Source of the DNA: Thermoguttaceae bacterium
GTDB taxonomy: Bacteria; Planctomycetota; Planctomycetia; Pirellulales; Thermoguttaceae
DNA: 29,746 nt
Direction: 5' to 3'
NCBI GenBank assembly: GCA_017454585.1
Contig: JAFTCU010000311.1
Span: 1-29,746 of the forward strand
Shown one piece after another: positions 1 through 8,462 of this stretch. Both the position numbers and the translations under genes were made by a program. How positions within the stretch are numbered: the stretch's first letter is position 1; each line of letters starts with the position of its first letter. The notes under the pieces are model-generated. The model saw only the letters and a program-made list of their open reading frames with translations, was not told the origin of the DNA and made no database searches.

Positions 1-1
1 G

Positions 2-961
2 CCGGAAAAGTCGATCAAGGAGCAGTTCACCGCTTACGCCGCGATCGGGCTTCAGTACTACAGTATCCGCTTCATCGACGTTGGAAACGGCACGAAAAAC
101 GTCATGAACCTCACGATGGACGAGATCCAGACCATCCGCGAAGTCCAGAACGACTTCGGCCTGAACGTTTCATCGATCGGTTCCCCCATCGGAAAGGTGA
201 AGCTGGTGGACGTGGAAGACGGCACGAAAAACCGCTACGTCCCGTTCAAGGACTACATGGACGAGGTGAACCGCGCCTGCGAGATCACCCACGCGCTGGA
301 GAGCAAGCTGATCCGTGGTTTTTCGTTCTACCACCCGCACGGGGCGGACGTTCACGACTACATGAACCAGGCGGTCGATCAGCTTTCTGCCATCGCGGAG
401 ACGTGCCACCGCAGCGACCTGACGTTCGGGCTGGAAGTCGAGCCTAACCTGGTCGGCGGAAACGGCTGGCAGCTTGCCGAGCTTTACCAGAAAATCAACC
501 ATCCGTCTATGGTCCTGGTCTTTGACGTCGGAAACCTGGTCGTTCAGGGCTTCGACGCGTGCGAGATCCTGGACCAGTTCCGCGCCTGCCTGCCGGGCTT
601 GGGGTGGTTCCACGTGAAGGACTACCGTCACCCCAAACCGGTGAAAAAGGGCGACCCGATCGATGAGGACCAGCTGAAGAATTTCGTCCCGTGCAATTTG
701 GGCGATGGCGGCCACGAGGCCATTTTCCGCGAGCTGAAAAAGGCACTTCCCGAAATTGACGCGAAACTCAAGGCGCGCGGGATCCCCGGTTTCTTCGTGG
801 ACCTGGAACCGCACGTGAAGGGCGGCGGCCAGTTCGGCGGTTACAGTGGCCCGGACGGCGTCGGCGTGGCGCAGCGCGCGCTTTGCCGTCTGCTCGACTA
901 CGTGGGGATCGGCTACCACCTGCGTGATTTCGACGACATTTTGGCCGCCCGCGGATTCTGA
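2..961 (+). CDS. Sugar phosphate isomerase/epimerase-like TIM-barrel protein (5' end outside window)
   Basis: The reading frame is open from the first bases of the window, so the gene starts upstream; the first in-window ATG at 104 is internal, because the residues before it (for example AAIGLQYYSIRFIDVGNG) look like ordinary TIM-barrel sequence. About 320 residues are visible. The xylose isomerase-like (AP endonuclease 2 superfamily) fold is suggested by the four spaced metal-ligand motifs LEVEP, FDVGN, WFHVKDY and DLEPH, giving Glu, Asp, His and Glu in the expected order. Such proteins typically isomerise or epimerise sugars or sugar acids using a divalent metal; the substrate cannot be read from sequence. 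The export signal, if any, lies outside the window. The gene ends seven bases before an inverted-repeat element. Confidence is high for the fold, low for the reaction. Confidence 0.82.
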   Translation, partial: PEKSIKEQFTAYAAIGLQYYSIRFIDVGNGTKNVMNLTMDEIQTIREVQNDFGLNVSSIGSPIGKVKLVDVEDGTKNRYVPFKDYMDEVNRACEITHALESKLIRGFSFYHPHGADVHDYMNQAVDQLSAIAETCHRSDLTFGLEVEPNLVGGNGWQLAELYQKINHPSMVLVFDVGNLVVQGFDACEILDQFRACLPGLGWFHVKDYRHPKPVKKGDPIDEDQLKNFVPCNLGDGGHEAIFRELKKALPEIDAKLKARGIPGFFVDLEPHVKGGGQFGGYSGPDGVGVAQRALCRLLDYVGIGYHLRDFDDILAARGF

Positions 962-967
962 ATTTAC

Positions 968-1215
968 GGGGACGACGCTTCCAGCGTCGTTTTATCTGGA
1001 GTGCGGTGATACAGTCGCGCAAGCGACATTCACCGCTTTCCCTTGCGGCAATTCAGCCTCGAAGAGGCGTTTGCCGCTGAAGCGAGCTGGATCTTTCCCA
1101 CGAGAAAAACCGTTTTCCCCGCTGCATTTTTAGGCCGCTAAGTGAAAGCGGCAAAGGAAGCCTTCGGCTTCTGTATTGCCGCACTCCATAAGACGACGCT
1201 GGAAGCGTCATCCCC
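968..1215. repeat. 250-bp inverted-repeat (MITE-like) intergenic element with nested hairpins
   Basis: The two ends are inverted copies of each other over about 46 bp: 968-1014 matches the reverse complement of 1171-1215 with a few differences. Each tip is itself a hairpin after a run of four G: ACGACGCT-TCC-AGCGTCGT at 972-990 and its near-complement at 1193-1211. Inside are more small stems: GTCGC-GCAA-GCGAC at 1014-1027 (a GNRA-type loop), GCCTC-GAA-GAGGC at 1056-1068, GCCGCT/AGCGGC at 1134-1152 and GAAGCC-TTC-GGCTTC at 1157-1171. The tip recurs at 29697-29719, so this is a dispersed element. It has no plausible coding capacity. It fills almost the whole spacer and may end transcription from the upstream gene. 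Confidence 0.8.
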
Positions 1216-1244
1216 ACATTTTTCCTCTTTCCCAAGATCCTGCC

Positions 1245-4200
1245 ATGAAATCCCACTTGAACCTTTTTTTCACTCTTGCATTTTGTGCTTTTTGTTCCCT
1301 TTTGAGCGCTGAACCGGCGGCGTGGAACATGAATCTCTCCACCTCCGACGGCGGTACGTGGAAAAAGCGCGTCGCGTTTGAACTTCAAATCAGCCCGGAA
1401 GTTTTGGCCGAGCTGAAGGCCCGAAACGCCGATTTACTGGGCGACGACGAAAAAGCCGCCAAAGAAGCGACGGGCATGAATTCCAAACTGGAACCGACCC
1501 TTTTCGTCTTCACCGTCGTGGCTCCGGGAGCCGACACGGAAAACGTGGAAAATCCCCTCCCGCTGGCCGGCGCCCGGGCACAGGACGTTCGGATCTGCAC
1601 GGGCAAAAACGTCGAGTACCTCTTTGAGATCCTCGGCACGGACGGGGAGTCGCAGCACTCCGGCACGCTTGAACCCGGTGCGAAAATCGCCGTTCCGATC
1701 GAGCTCACGACCCTGGAGGAAGGAACCGTTTTTTACGTCTATTACGAAAACCCCAAGGCGTGGGAACAGTCCGACTGGTGGACCTTCCACTACTTCCAGA
1801 ACGGCAGTTTCGAGGAGGGAGAAAACGGCCCGAGCGGCTGGCGTTTCGATGCCAGCGACGCGACGCACAAAGTCGAAAGAGCGTCAACCGGCGCCCGAAC
1901 CGGAAGAATGTGCATCAAAACGACCGTGGCCGAAGGCGCAGAAGCGTCCTGGATTTCCGCGCGTCAGATGGGAATTCCGGTCCGTCCAGGCGAAAAATAC
2001 AAACTCTCCGGCTGGACGAAAGCCGAAAACGTCAAAGGCTACGCGGGCTTGTACTGGCATCTCGGAAACGACCGCAATGGAATGATCGGGAACGGAATGC
2101 TGCAAGCCGGCGGCGGAACTTTCGACTGGAAAGAAATCTCTGCCGAGTTCGTGGTCCCGGCCGATGTGGACCGGCTTGCAGTCGGAACCGTTCTGTACGG
2201 AACCGGTACGGCCTGGGCCGATGACGTAAATGTCGAATTGATCGAAAAAAGCGTTGAAACGCCGAAAGTCACCGTTTCCATCGGCGAGGTGGAAACCTTC
2301 CCGCTCGTGGACGTTTTCCCGGTCCGTGGCTCCAAAAACGGCGCGGCTCAGTTCAACGCCCAGGAATTCTTCGGAAACGCCGCGGAATTGCCCCGCTTCG
2401 CGTTTATTCGTGTGGAAAATTTCTCGGATGAGGAGCGCAAGCCGCTGGTGAACGTGAAAGCCTCCCTGGTTTCCGCGCGCTGGCGGGTCGAAATGACGCC
2501 GGAAAACGTGGAAATTCTGGGGCTTGACGGCGAGCCGCTCGAAGTGGACGCGTGGGATTCGAACCTTTTCGTCACGCCAACTCTCCCGCCGAAAAGCATT
2601 TCCTGGCTGATCCTCGCGGAAAAACCGACGGCGGTTTCCAGTGGCGAGGCGGCCCGCCGGGTGCGCGACCAGCAGACCACGGACTCCGGTTTCCCCGGAA
2701 CGTCACTCCAGCAGGTCAAAACGGCCGCGAGATCGGTCTCGCTGAAAGACCTTTCGGCCCTGAAAAAAATCCTGGTCAAGAATCAAAACCTCGTGCAAAA
2801 TCCTGGCTTCGAGGAACTCGACCAGAACGGGAAGCCCGTGGCCTGGAACGTGGACGTTCCGAAGGACGGGATCACGTTCAACGCGATCGACCCTCAAGCC
2901 GAAAATGACGCGCTGGGAAAATACTGCGCCGAAATCAAAATCGACCCGGGAAAACGCGCCTCGTGGTCCGGCTGGCGTCAGAATTTCAAAATTCAGGGCG
3001 GGCGCAGCTACTTCTGCGGCGCGTGGATGAAAAGCCCGACCGCGAGCCAGTTTGCGATCCACATTCACTTCCGTACGGCCGAGGGTAAACTCTGCGAATC
3101 GGGCGGAATGACCTCTTTCGGCGGCACGGCCGTCGGTCCGAATGAGTGGTCACTGGTTTCCGGCCTGATCCGTACGCCGGACGACGCGGCGGAGATCAGC
3201 CTCCAGCTCACGACGAACGATTCCGAAACGCTCTGCTACGATGACGTTTTCGTGATGGAAATGGACGCGGGAATTCCTCAGGATTTCCAGGGTGGAAGTA
3301 CTGGGATTTTCCAGGTTTCGCCGATAATCAAGGTCTTCCCCGACTCCACATGGTCGAGGAACCCGGACGAACTGAAAAAGACCGCCCCGCACGGCATCGT
3401 GACCGCCAAAAACGAGGAAGAAACCATTCAGTTCGCCTTCCGTTACGCGGAGGACCAGAAATTCCAGGTCGCGCTTTTCCCGGCGGTTTCGGCGGACGGG
3501 AAAATCACGCTTCCGACGGATCTTTTCGCCATTGGTTACGTCCCGATCAAACACGTGACGAGCTACTATAGTACGCGGCAGGCGAAGTGGTTCCGCAAGC
3601 TCCCGAAAGGCTCAGGCAACGCGGACGGCTGGGTCGGAATGTGGCCGGACCCGATGATCCGGTTCATTTCGGCGAATCACGTCTTTGTGCCGAAAGCTGA
3701 GGCGGAAAAGGCCCTGAGTGAGCTGGAAAGCGCGGAGTATTCCAGCGATTCCGAGCGTTTGGCCCGTTACACCGAGCGGAATCTCATCGAGTTCCGCGCG
3801 TGGGAGACCCGGGCGCTGACGGTCCAGGTGAAGACCACGAAAGAAACGCCCGCCGGCGTTTACCGGGGAAGGATCTGGCTCAAGAGCCTCGAGACGGGAA
3901 AGGTCACGTCCGTTCCGTTCAGCGTAGAAGTCAAGGACTTCGCGATCCCGGACGAACCGGCCGTTTGTGCGATTTACGACATTCGGATGACTCACCCCGA
4001 ATTCTGGAACCGGGAAGAAGGGGAGGACCTTTCGCAAAAGATGGTCGAGTACGTGGCCTCCAAGCGTCTTTCCTCGGATCGGATGCGCGTGGAGCCTAAA
4101 TTCACGTACGACAATGAAACGAAGACCTGGACGGTCGATTTCGCTGAGTTCGATGCCGCGTGCGAGCATTACTTCAACGACCTGAAGGTCAAATTCGCGT

Positions 4201-5171
4201 ATATGCCGGGCGACTGGTACTGCTTCGGGTGGGGAATGCCGCCGCGGGCCCGCCAGGGGATCCAGCCGTACGAGGGTGAGTGGCCGTTCGAGGGCGTGGA
4301 TCGCCGCATCCTGCGTCCCGAATTCAAGAAAGTTTACCAGGACAAACTGCGCCTGATGTGGGACCACCTGAAAGAAAAGGGCTGGGACAAACACTTCGTT
4401 CTGTACATTTCGGACGAGCCGTTCTATTCCAAGCCGGAGATCATCGCGCAAATGCAGGCCTGCTGCGAGATGATCCACGAGGTGGACCCGAATATTCCCA
4501 TTTACTGCAGCACGTGGGTCCATGTTCCGGAATGGGACGGCTACATCACGGTCTGGGGGATCGGCCATTACGGGCGCGTTCCGGAGGAACAGATCTACAA
4601 ATCGCTGAAACGGGGCGACCGGATCTGGTGGACGACCGACGGCCAGATGTGCACCGACACGCCGTTCTGCGCGACGGAGCGTCTGCTTCCGTACTGGGCG
4701 GTAAAATACCAGGCGGACGGCTACGAGTTCTGGGGTGGCTCCTGGTTCACGATCGACCCGTACCGCTACGGCTGGCACTCGTACATCCATCAGAGCGATC
4801 AGCCGGGTGTCGAGTACTACGTTCTGTACCCGAACGGCGACGGCTTCATCTTCTACCCCGACAAACTGATCGGGCGGAATGAGATCGTGCCGTCGGTCCG
4901 TCTGGAACAGGCGCGCGAAGGTGTGGAAGACGCTGCGTACCTGCAGATCCTCCAGGCGGAGATCGAGCGGGTGAGCGGGATTCAGGGGTTGACACCAGAT
5001 CAGGCGCAGACGCTGAAAAATGCGCAGAATACGCTTGCTCGTGCGTTCGATTTGGTCCACATTCCGAACGCCGGCGGGCGGTTCACGTCGGTTTACCTCC
5101 CGAATCCGGAAGAAGTCGATGAGGTGAAAACGCTCATGGTTCAGTTAATTGACGCTTTGAAAAAAATCTGA
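1245..5171 (+). CDS. Secreted GH123-like / DUF4091 protein with two carbohydrate-binding-like domains
   Basis: The 1,308-residue protein starts at the ATG at 1245, where a Sec signal peptide begins (MKSHLNLFFTLAFCAFCSLLSA, cleavage likely after LLSA). An in-frame ATG at 1176 lies inside the repeat and lacks a signal peptide at its start, so it is rejected. Two beta-sandwich, CBM4/9-like segments start with the typical N-(G/P)-x-F-E-E pattern near residues 186 (NGSFEEG) and 518 (NPGFEEL). The C-terminal half resembles glycoside hydrolase family 123 with a DUF4091 tail: the Asp-Glu pair of LYISDEPFYSK (D1057, E1058) matches the GH123 catalytic pair, and REGVEDAAYLQIL near 1224 matches the family's end. 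GH123 enzymes remove N-acetylgalactosamine by substrate-assisted catalysis; a glycan-degrading role outside the cytoplasm is inferred. An intrinsic terminator follows. Confidence 0.85.
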   Translation: MKSHLNLFFTLAFCAFCSLLSAEPAAWNMNLSTSDGGTWKKRVAFELQISPEVLAELKARNADLLGDDEKAAKEATGMNSKLEPTLFVFTVVAPGADTENVENPLPLAGARAQDVRICTGKNVEYLFEILGTDGESQHSGTLEPGAKIAVPIELTTLEEGTVFYVYYENPKAWEQSDWWTFHYFQNGSFEEGENGPSGWRFDASDATHKVERASTGARTGRMCIKTTVAEGAEASWISARQMGIPVRPGEKYKLSGWTKAENVKGYAGLYWHLGNDRNGMIGNGMLQAGGGTFDWKEISAEFVVPADVDRLAVGTVLYGTGTAWADDVNVELIEKSVETPKVTVSIGEVETFPLVDVFPVRGSKNGAAQFNAQEFFGNAAELPRFAFIRVENFSDEERKPLVNVKASLVSARWRVEMTPENVEILGLDGEPLEVDAWDSNLFVTPTLPPKSISWLILAEKPTAVSSGEAARRVRDQQTTDSGFPGTSLQQVKTAARSVSLKDLSALKKILVKNQNLVQNPGFEELDQNGKPVAWNVDVPKDGITFNAIDPQAENDALGKYCAEIKIDPGKRASWSGWRQNFKIQGGRSYFCGAWMKSPTASQFAIHIHFRTAEGKLCESGGMTSFGGTAVGPNEWSLVSGLIRTPDDAAEISLQLTTNDSETLCYDDVFVMEMDAGIPQDFQGGSTGIFQVSPIIKVFPDSTWSRNPDELKKTAPHGIVTAKNEEETIQFAFRYAEDQKFQVALFPAVSADGKITLPTDLFAIGYVPIKHVTSYYSTRQAKWFRKLPKGSGNADGWVGMWPDPMIRFISANHVFVPKAEAEKALSELESAEYSSDSERLARYTERNLIEFRAWETRALTVQVKTTKETPAGVYRGRIWLKSLETGKVTSVPFSVEVKDFAIPDEPAVCAIYDIRMTHPEFWNREEGEDLSQKMVEYVASKRLSSDRMRVEPKFTYDNETKTWTVDFAEFDAACEHYFNDLKVKFAYMPGDWYCFGWGMPPRARQGIQPYEGEWPFEGVDRRILRPEFKKVYQDKLRLMWDHLKEKGWDKHFVLYISDEPFYSKPEIIAQMQACCEMIHEVDPNIPIYCSTWVHVPEWDGYITVWGIGHYGRVPEEQIYKSLKRGDRIWWTTDGQMCTDTPFCATERLLPYWAVKYQADGYEFWGGSWFTIDPYRYGWHSYIHQSDQPGVEYYVLYPNGDGFIFYPDKLIGRNEIVPSVRLEQAREGVEDAAYLQILQAEIERVSGIQGLTPDQAQTLKNAQNTLARAFDLVHIPNAGGRFTSVYLPNPEEVDEVKTLMVQLIDALKKI

Positions 5172-5188
5172 CGTATAAAAGAAACGTG

Positions 5189-5238
5189 ACGAACGAACAG
5201 TGAAGAGTGAAAAATATTCGCTGTTCGTTCGTTTTTTT
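5189..5238 (+). terminator. Intrinsic terminator after the GH123-like gene
   Basis: A 16-bp stem with one mismatch (5189-5204 with 5217-5232, built on ACGAACGAACAG) encloses a 12-base A-rich loop and runs into seven T. It lies 18 bases after the stop codon and separates this gene from the MarR-fabF unit. Confidence 0.9.
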
Positions 5239-5282
5239 ATGCCAGGATTGACAGGATTTCTTGAAAAAAGCCCCCCTACCTC

Positions 5283-5311
5283 TTGCAAAGAAAACGATTC
5301 TGTGGTAAAAT
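5283..5311 (+). promoter_or_regulatory. Sigma70-type promoter of the MarR-fabF operon, with possible operator
   Basis: TTGCAA at 5283-5288 and TAAAAT at 5306-5311 are separated by exactly 17 bases, 54 bases before the MarR ATG. Just downstream, over the expected start site, is the inverted repeat AAAAT-AGAG-ATTTT (5319-5332). ATTTTGGG then occurs twice (5335-5342 and 5351-5358), 16 bp apart. Either could be the binding site of the encoded MarR protein acting on its own operon. The promoter is seen directly; the operator is inference. Confidence 0.7.
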
Positions 5312-5364
5312 ATGCTTTAAAATAGAGATTTTCAATTTTGGGAATAATATATTTTGGGCTTTTC

Positions 5365-5850
5365 ATGGATACAGAGTCATTTAAACGGATGTGCCGTCTT
5401 TTGGACTACATACGCCGCAGTTACATCAGCCGTGAGTGGGATTCCATCTGTGCCGGTAAATCGATCGCGAAGCTTTCCGCCCGTCATGTGTACTACCTGA
5501 TGCTTATTCGATTTCAGCTTCCCTGCAATTTGAACACCATCATGCAAATTACGGGTCTTTCCTCTTCTGCGGCTTCGACTTTTGTCGAGAAAATGGTTCA
5601 GTCCAAAGTCTTTCTTCGTGTTTTGGATCCGGAAGACCGCCGGAACGTTCGAATTCTCGCGTCAGAGGAAATCACAGAGATTTTTCGTGAAATGGATCGG
5701 CGTTTAGACGCACTGATTGACCACCTGACATCAGACTGCACCGAGGAAGAACTTCACGCGCTGGACCTGGCTGGTAAACTGGTGTACCGTAAGATTCAGA
5801 TCAATAAAGAATGGTTGGACGCACAAATAAACCGGGGAGATATAAAATGA
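5365..5850 (+). CDS. MarR-family winged-helix transcriptional regulator
   Basis: The protein is 161 residues from the ATG at 5365; a TTG at 5338 would add nine residues. It shows the MarR layout: N-terminal dimer helices, a helix-turn-helix around TIMQITGLSSSAASTFVEKM, a wing with the signature DPEDRRNVRILAS, and C-terminal helices. MarR proteins bind palindromic operators as dimers and usually repress neighbouring genes, often releasing on binding a small molecule. The gene shares an ATGA overlap with fabF, so the two are translationally coupled. This recalls FabT, the MarR-type repressor of fatty acid synthesis genes in Firmicutes that responds to acyl-ACP. Control of fabF by this protein is an inference from linkage only. 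Confidence 0.88.
   Translation: MDTESFKRMCRLLDYIRRSYISREWDSICAGKSIAKLSARHVYYLMLIRFQLPCNLNTIMQITGLSSSAASTFVEKMVQSKVFLRVLDPEDRRNVRILASEEITEIFREMDRRLDALIDHLTSDCTEEELHALDLAGKLVYRKIQINKEWLDAQINRGDIK
5834..5840 (+). promoter_or_regulatory. Ribosome binding site that sets the fabF start
   Basis: GGGGAGA lies six bases before the ATG at 5847. An in-frame upstream start at 5811 has no such site and would add 12 residues ahead of the conserved MKKRVVITGYG beginning. Confidence 0.75.
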
Positions 5851-7100
5851 AAAAAAGGGTCGTAATTACAGGTTATGGGGTCATTTCGTGTATAGGAAAC
5901 GATTCATCGACGTTTTGGGACGCTTTGCTTGAGGGAAGCTGCGGATTGGGGCGCATCACGAAATTTGACGCTTCCGGTTACCGCACTCAAATCGCGGGCG
6001 AAGTCAAAAATTTCAATATTACGCAGTATGTTCCTTTTAAAGACTCCAAACGCATGGACCTTTTTTGCCAGTATGCCATTGCGGCGGGTGATGAGGCTCT
6101 GCTTAGTGCGGGTCTTCCCAAAAATTTTCAGGAAAGCGAACTGGACGAAAACCGCGTTGGGGTCTTGGTTTCAAGCGGTGTTGGCGGGATCATTGCGACG
6201 ACCACCCAAAACTCCATCCTTTTTGAGAAAGGCCCGGGCCGTGTATCTCCACTGGCGATTCCGATGATGATCGGTGACAGTGCGTCGGGCGATCTTTCGA
6301 TTCGGTATGGCGCGAAGGGACCGAACTTTGGAATCGTTTCTGCCTGCGCTTCTGGTTGTCACTCGGTCGGGGAGGCGTACTGGATCATCCAGCGGGGTGA
6401 TGCGGATATTATGCTTGCCGGAGGCACGGAAGAAAGCGTTATGCCACTCTGCATCGCGGGATTTGCCTCAATGAAGGCGATGAGTACACGCAACCGGGAT
6501 CCGCTTCACGCAAGCCGGCCATTTGATCTGCACCGTGACGGTTTCGTAGCCAGTGAAGGTGCGGCTGTAATCGTTTTGGAAGATCTGGAACACGCCCGGA
6601 AACGCAGCGCGAAAATCCTTGCGGAAGTCATTGGCTACGGAGCCACTGCGGACGGTTTCCACATTACAAGCCCTGATCCCACTGGTGAAGGCGATGCCAG
6701 GGCATTTCAGATCGCGATGCGACACGCTGGGATCCAGCCGGACGAGATCGACTACATTAACGCTCATGGGACCAGTACCCCTCTGAATGATAAATACGAG
6801 ACGCTTGCCATTAAGATGGCACTCGGTGAAGCCGCCAAAACCGTGTCGGTGAGCAGCACCAAAGGCTCAACAGGCCATGCGCTTGGGGCGGCTGGAGCTC
6901 TGGAAACTGTCGCGTGTGTGAAGGCGATCGAGACGGGAATCGTACCGCCGACGATCAATTTTGAAACGCCCGACCCGGATTGTGATTTGAATATTACGCC
7001 GAACGAGCCGGTAAAACGGCCGATCCGTGTCGCGGCGAATAACAGTTTGGGATTTGGGGGGCACAATGCGGTGGTGATTTTTAAAAAGTTTGAAGATTAA
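5847..7100 (+). CDS. fabF: 3-oxoacyl-[acyl-carrier-protein] synthase II
   Basis: The 417-residue protein has the usual FabF length and all catalytic residues of a condensing enzyme: the acyl-accepting Cys167 in SACASG, His307 in NAHGTSTP, and Lys339 and His344 in STKGSTGHALGAAG. Each is four residues later than in E. coli FabF (C163, H303, K335, H340). The enzyme elongates acyl-ACP with malonyl-ACP in cytoplasmic type II fatty acid synthesis. The start overlaps the MarR stop codon by four bases (ATGA). No other fatty acid gene is adjacent, so this is a stand-alone regulator-synthase pair. A role with a specialised acyl carrier protein cannot be excluded. The tRNA promoter begins four bases after the stop. 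Confidence 0.95.
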   Translation: MKKRVVITGYGVISCIGNDSSTFWDALLEGSCGLGRITKFDASGYRTQIAGEVKNFNITQYVPFKDSKRMDLFCQYAIAAGDEALLSAGLPKNFQESELDENRVGVLVSSGVGGIIATTTQNSILFEKGPGRVSPLAIPMMIGDSASGDLSIRYGAKGPNFGIVSACASGCHSVGEAYWIIQRGDADIMLAGGTEESVMPLCIAGFASMKAMSTRNRDPLHASRPFDLHRDGFVASEGAAVIVLEDLEHARKRSAKILAEVIGYGATADGFHITSPDPTGEGDARAFQIAMRHAGIQPDEIDYINAHGTSTPLNDKYETLAIKMALGEAAKTVSVSSTKGSTGHALGAAGALETVACVKAIETGIVPPTINFETPDPDCDLNITPNEPVKRPIRVAANNSLGFGGHNAVVIFKKFED

Positions 7101-7104
7101 CCCC

Positions 7105-7132
7105 TTGACAAACCGTGAAAATCGGGTACAAT
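7105..7132 (+). promoter_or_regulatory. Strong sigma70-type promoter of the tRNA-Arg gene
   Basis: A perfect TTGACA (7105-7110) and TACAAT (7127-7132) are separated by 16 bases, 34 bases before the mature tRNA 5' end. The spacing fits a short leader removed by RNase P. Confidence 0.9.
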
Positions 7133-7166
7133 AAAAAGAAGTCTGGGAGAAATCCTGGCTGGATCC

Positions 7167-7240
7167 GTTTCCGTGGCACAATTGGATAGCGCGCTGCCCT
7201 CCGAAGGCAGAGGTTGTGGGTTCGACCCCCGCCGGAGACG
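7167..7240 (+). tRNA. tRNA-Arg (anticodon CCG)
   Basis: The 74-base gene folds as a cloverleaf. The acceptor stem GTTTCCG/CGGAGAC has one G-T pair, the anticodon stem CTGCC/GGCAG encloses the loop CTCCGAA (anticodon CCG, reading CGG), and the T stem GTGGG/CCCGC encloses TTCGACC. The discriminator is G, and CCA is not encoded (CTT follows), so it must be added after transcription. The D stem GCAC/GCGC contains an A-C mismatch at positions 12 and 23, where most tRNAs have a U-A pair. The promoter and terminator are its own. Confidence 0.95.
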
Positions 7241-7250
7241 CTTAAAAAGC

Positions 7251-7291
7251 AAGGTCTGAATGAGTTTTAACGCTCACTCGGACCTTTTTTT
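7251..7291 (+). terminator. Intrinsic terminator after tRNA-Arg
   Basis: A 14-bp stem with G-T wobbles (AAGGTCTGAATGAG at 7251-7264 with CTCACTCGGACCTT) encloses the loop TTTTAACG and ends in seven T. Confidence 0.88.
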
Positions 7292-7440
7292 GTTTTCAAG
7301 TCTTAGTACATCAAATGCAAGGCGGTAATGGAGGCCGAAGGCCGGAATTACGCGCCTGGGGAGATGATGGTGCGTTCCTGCAACTCCCCCAGTCTCACTT
7401 CGCGAGCCAGCCCCCTCAAGGATGGGCCTTTAAATGGGCG

Positions 7441-8391
7441 TCAGATCACCGCCAGCTCGTATTCCTTGCGGAGGAAGTTGAGCGAGTTCTGGATCGCTTC
7501 TTCGCGGTCCAGTTCCTTCGGGCAGCCACATTCAAACGAGCACGGGCCAGTGTAACCGATGTACTTCAGGCCGCGGAAACCTTCGACGAAGCGGCTCTGG
7601 TTCAGCCCCGGGAGCGTACGGCGCGGATTGGAAACGCCGCCCGCGAGGTGGACGTGCTTCAGAAGTTTACCGCCGGAGATGAACGCGCCCATCATGTCGG
7701 TTTCTTCGATGCTCATGTGGTAGAAGTCGCCCATGACCGCCATGCCGCATTTTTTCTCGGAGGCTTCGTTAATGTCGCGGGCAATCGCAGTGCCGTCAGC
7801 GACCTGACGGAGGAAGAACGCCTCACCGCGATTCAGCGGCTCGAAGATGATCGTCGTGCCGCACTCGGCAGCGAAATCGGCCAGCGCCGGGAAATCGTCC
7901 AGCAGCATTTTGCGGATCTCCTGATTGGTGAGCGGGCTTTGACCGTTGAAGGCCGGGACGTAGATCACGCCCGTGCAGCCCAGGATCCCAGCGCCTTCGA
8001 GGACTTTTTTCAGGTCATCGGTCCCTCTCTGTTTGCGTTCTTTTTCGAAGCTCATCAGGTCGCCGCCGTGGGAACCCCAGCAGACTGCCGCGGCTTTCAG
8101 GCCGGCGTCGGCCAAGGCTTTTTTGTAGCTTTCAGCGCGGCTCGGGTCCGCAACATCACCGCCGAATTCAGCGGCTTCCATGCCCCAGGCTTTCATTTTG
8201 GCGAATTTTTCTTCAACGCCGTTTCCCGGAATGATCCCGAGCTGGGAGCAGAGGCAAAGGTGGGCGTTGGCCTGCTGGTTGGCGCTTTTGCCGTCGTACG
8301 TGGAGTCCGTGACTTCGGCTTTCAGGTCGATGTTGGAGGAAAGAGCGACGGCCGCGGCGGCACCAGCGGCGAGAAATTCACGACGTTTCAT
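7441..8391 (-). CDS. Tat-exported TIM-barrel protein, xylose isomerase-like (hydroxypyruvate isomerase-type)
   Basis: The 316-residue protein begins with a twin-arginine leader, MKRREFLAAGAAAAVALSS, matching the R-R-x-F-L pattern followed by a hydrophobic alanine-rich stretch. The start is supported by AGGAGA ten bases upstream (plus strand 8402-8407). The body is a TIM barrel of the AP endonuclease 2/xylose isomerase superfamily. Candidate metal-site motifs are IIFEPLNR, VMGDFYH, KHVHLAGG and SFECGCP. The FEPLNR motif is typical of the hydroxypyruvate isomerase-like branch. Planctomycetes carry many exported proteins of this kind; substrates are mostly unknown, with sugar or cyclitol metabolism the usual guess. 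The gene stands alone between the tRNA terminator and another minus-strand gene. Confidence 0.85.
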   Translation of the reverse strand: MKRREFLAAGAAAAVALSSNIDLKAEVTDSTYDGKSANQQANAHLCLCSQLGIIPGNGVEEKFAKMKAWGMEAAEFGGDVADPSRAESYKKALADAGLKAAAVCWGSHGGDLMSFEKERKQRGTDDLKKVLEGAGILGCTGVIYVPAFNGQSPLTNQEIRKMLLDDFPALADFAAECGTTIIFEPLNRGEAFFLRQVADGTAIARDINEASEKKCGMAVMGDFYHMSIEETDMMGAFISGGKLLKHVHLAGGVSNPRRTLPGLNQSRFVEGFRGLKYIGYTGPCSFECGCPKELDREEAIQNSLNFLRKEYELAVI

Positions 8392-8462
8392 AATTTTTGA
8401 GTCTCCTGAATGTTAGGAAGGAAATTTTTTATGGAAAAAATCTCAATATTACCCTAATTTTA

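Noticed and set aside
3612..5060. Long minus-strand frame of 482 codons opposite the GH123-like gene
   Set aside because: It is antisense to a clear gene, and its Arg/Val/Asp-rich product is the usual shadow of GC-biased third positions.
7315..8400. Plus-strand frame of 361 codons opposite the Tat-exported TIM-barrel gene
   Set aside because: The minus-strand gene has a twin-arginine leader, metal-site motifs and a ribosome binding site; the plus-strand product has none.
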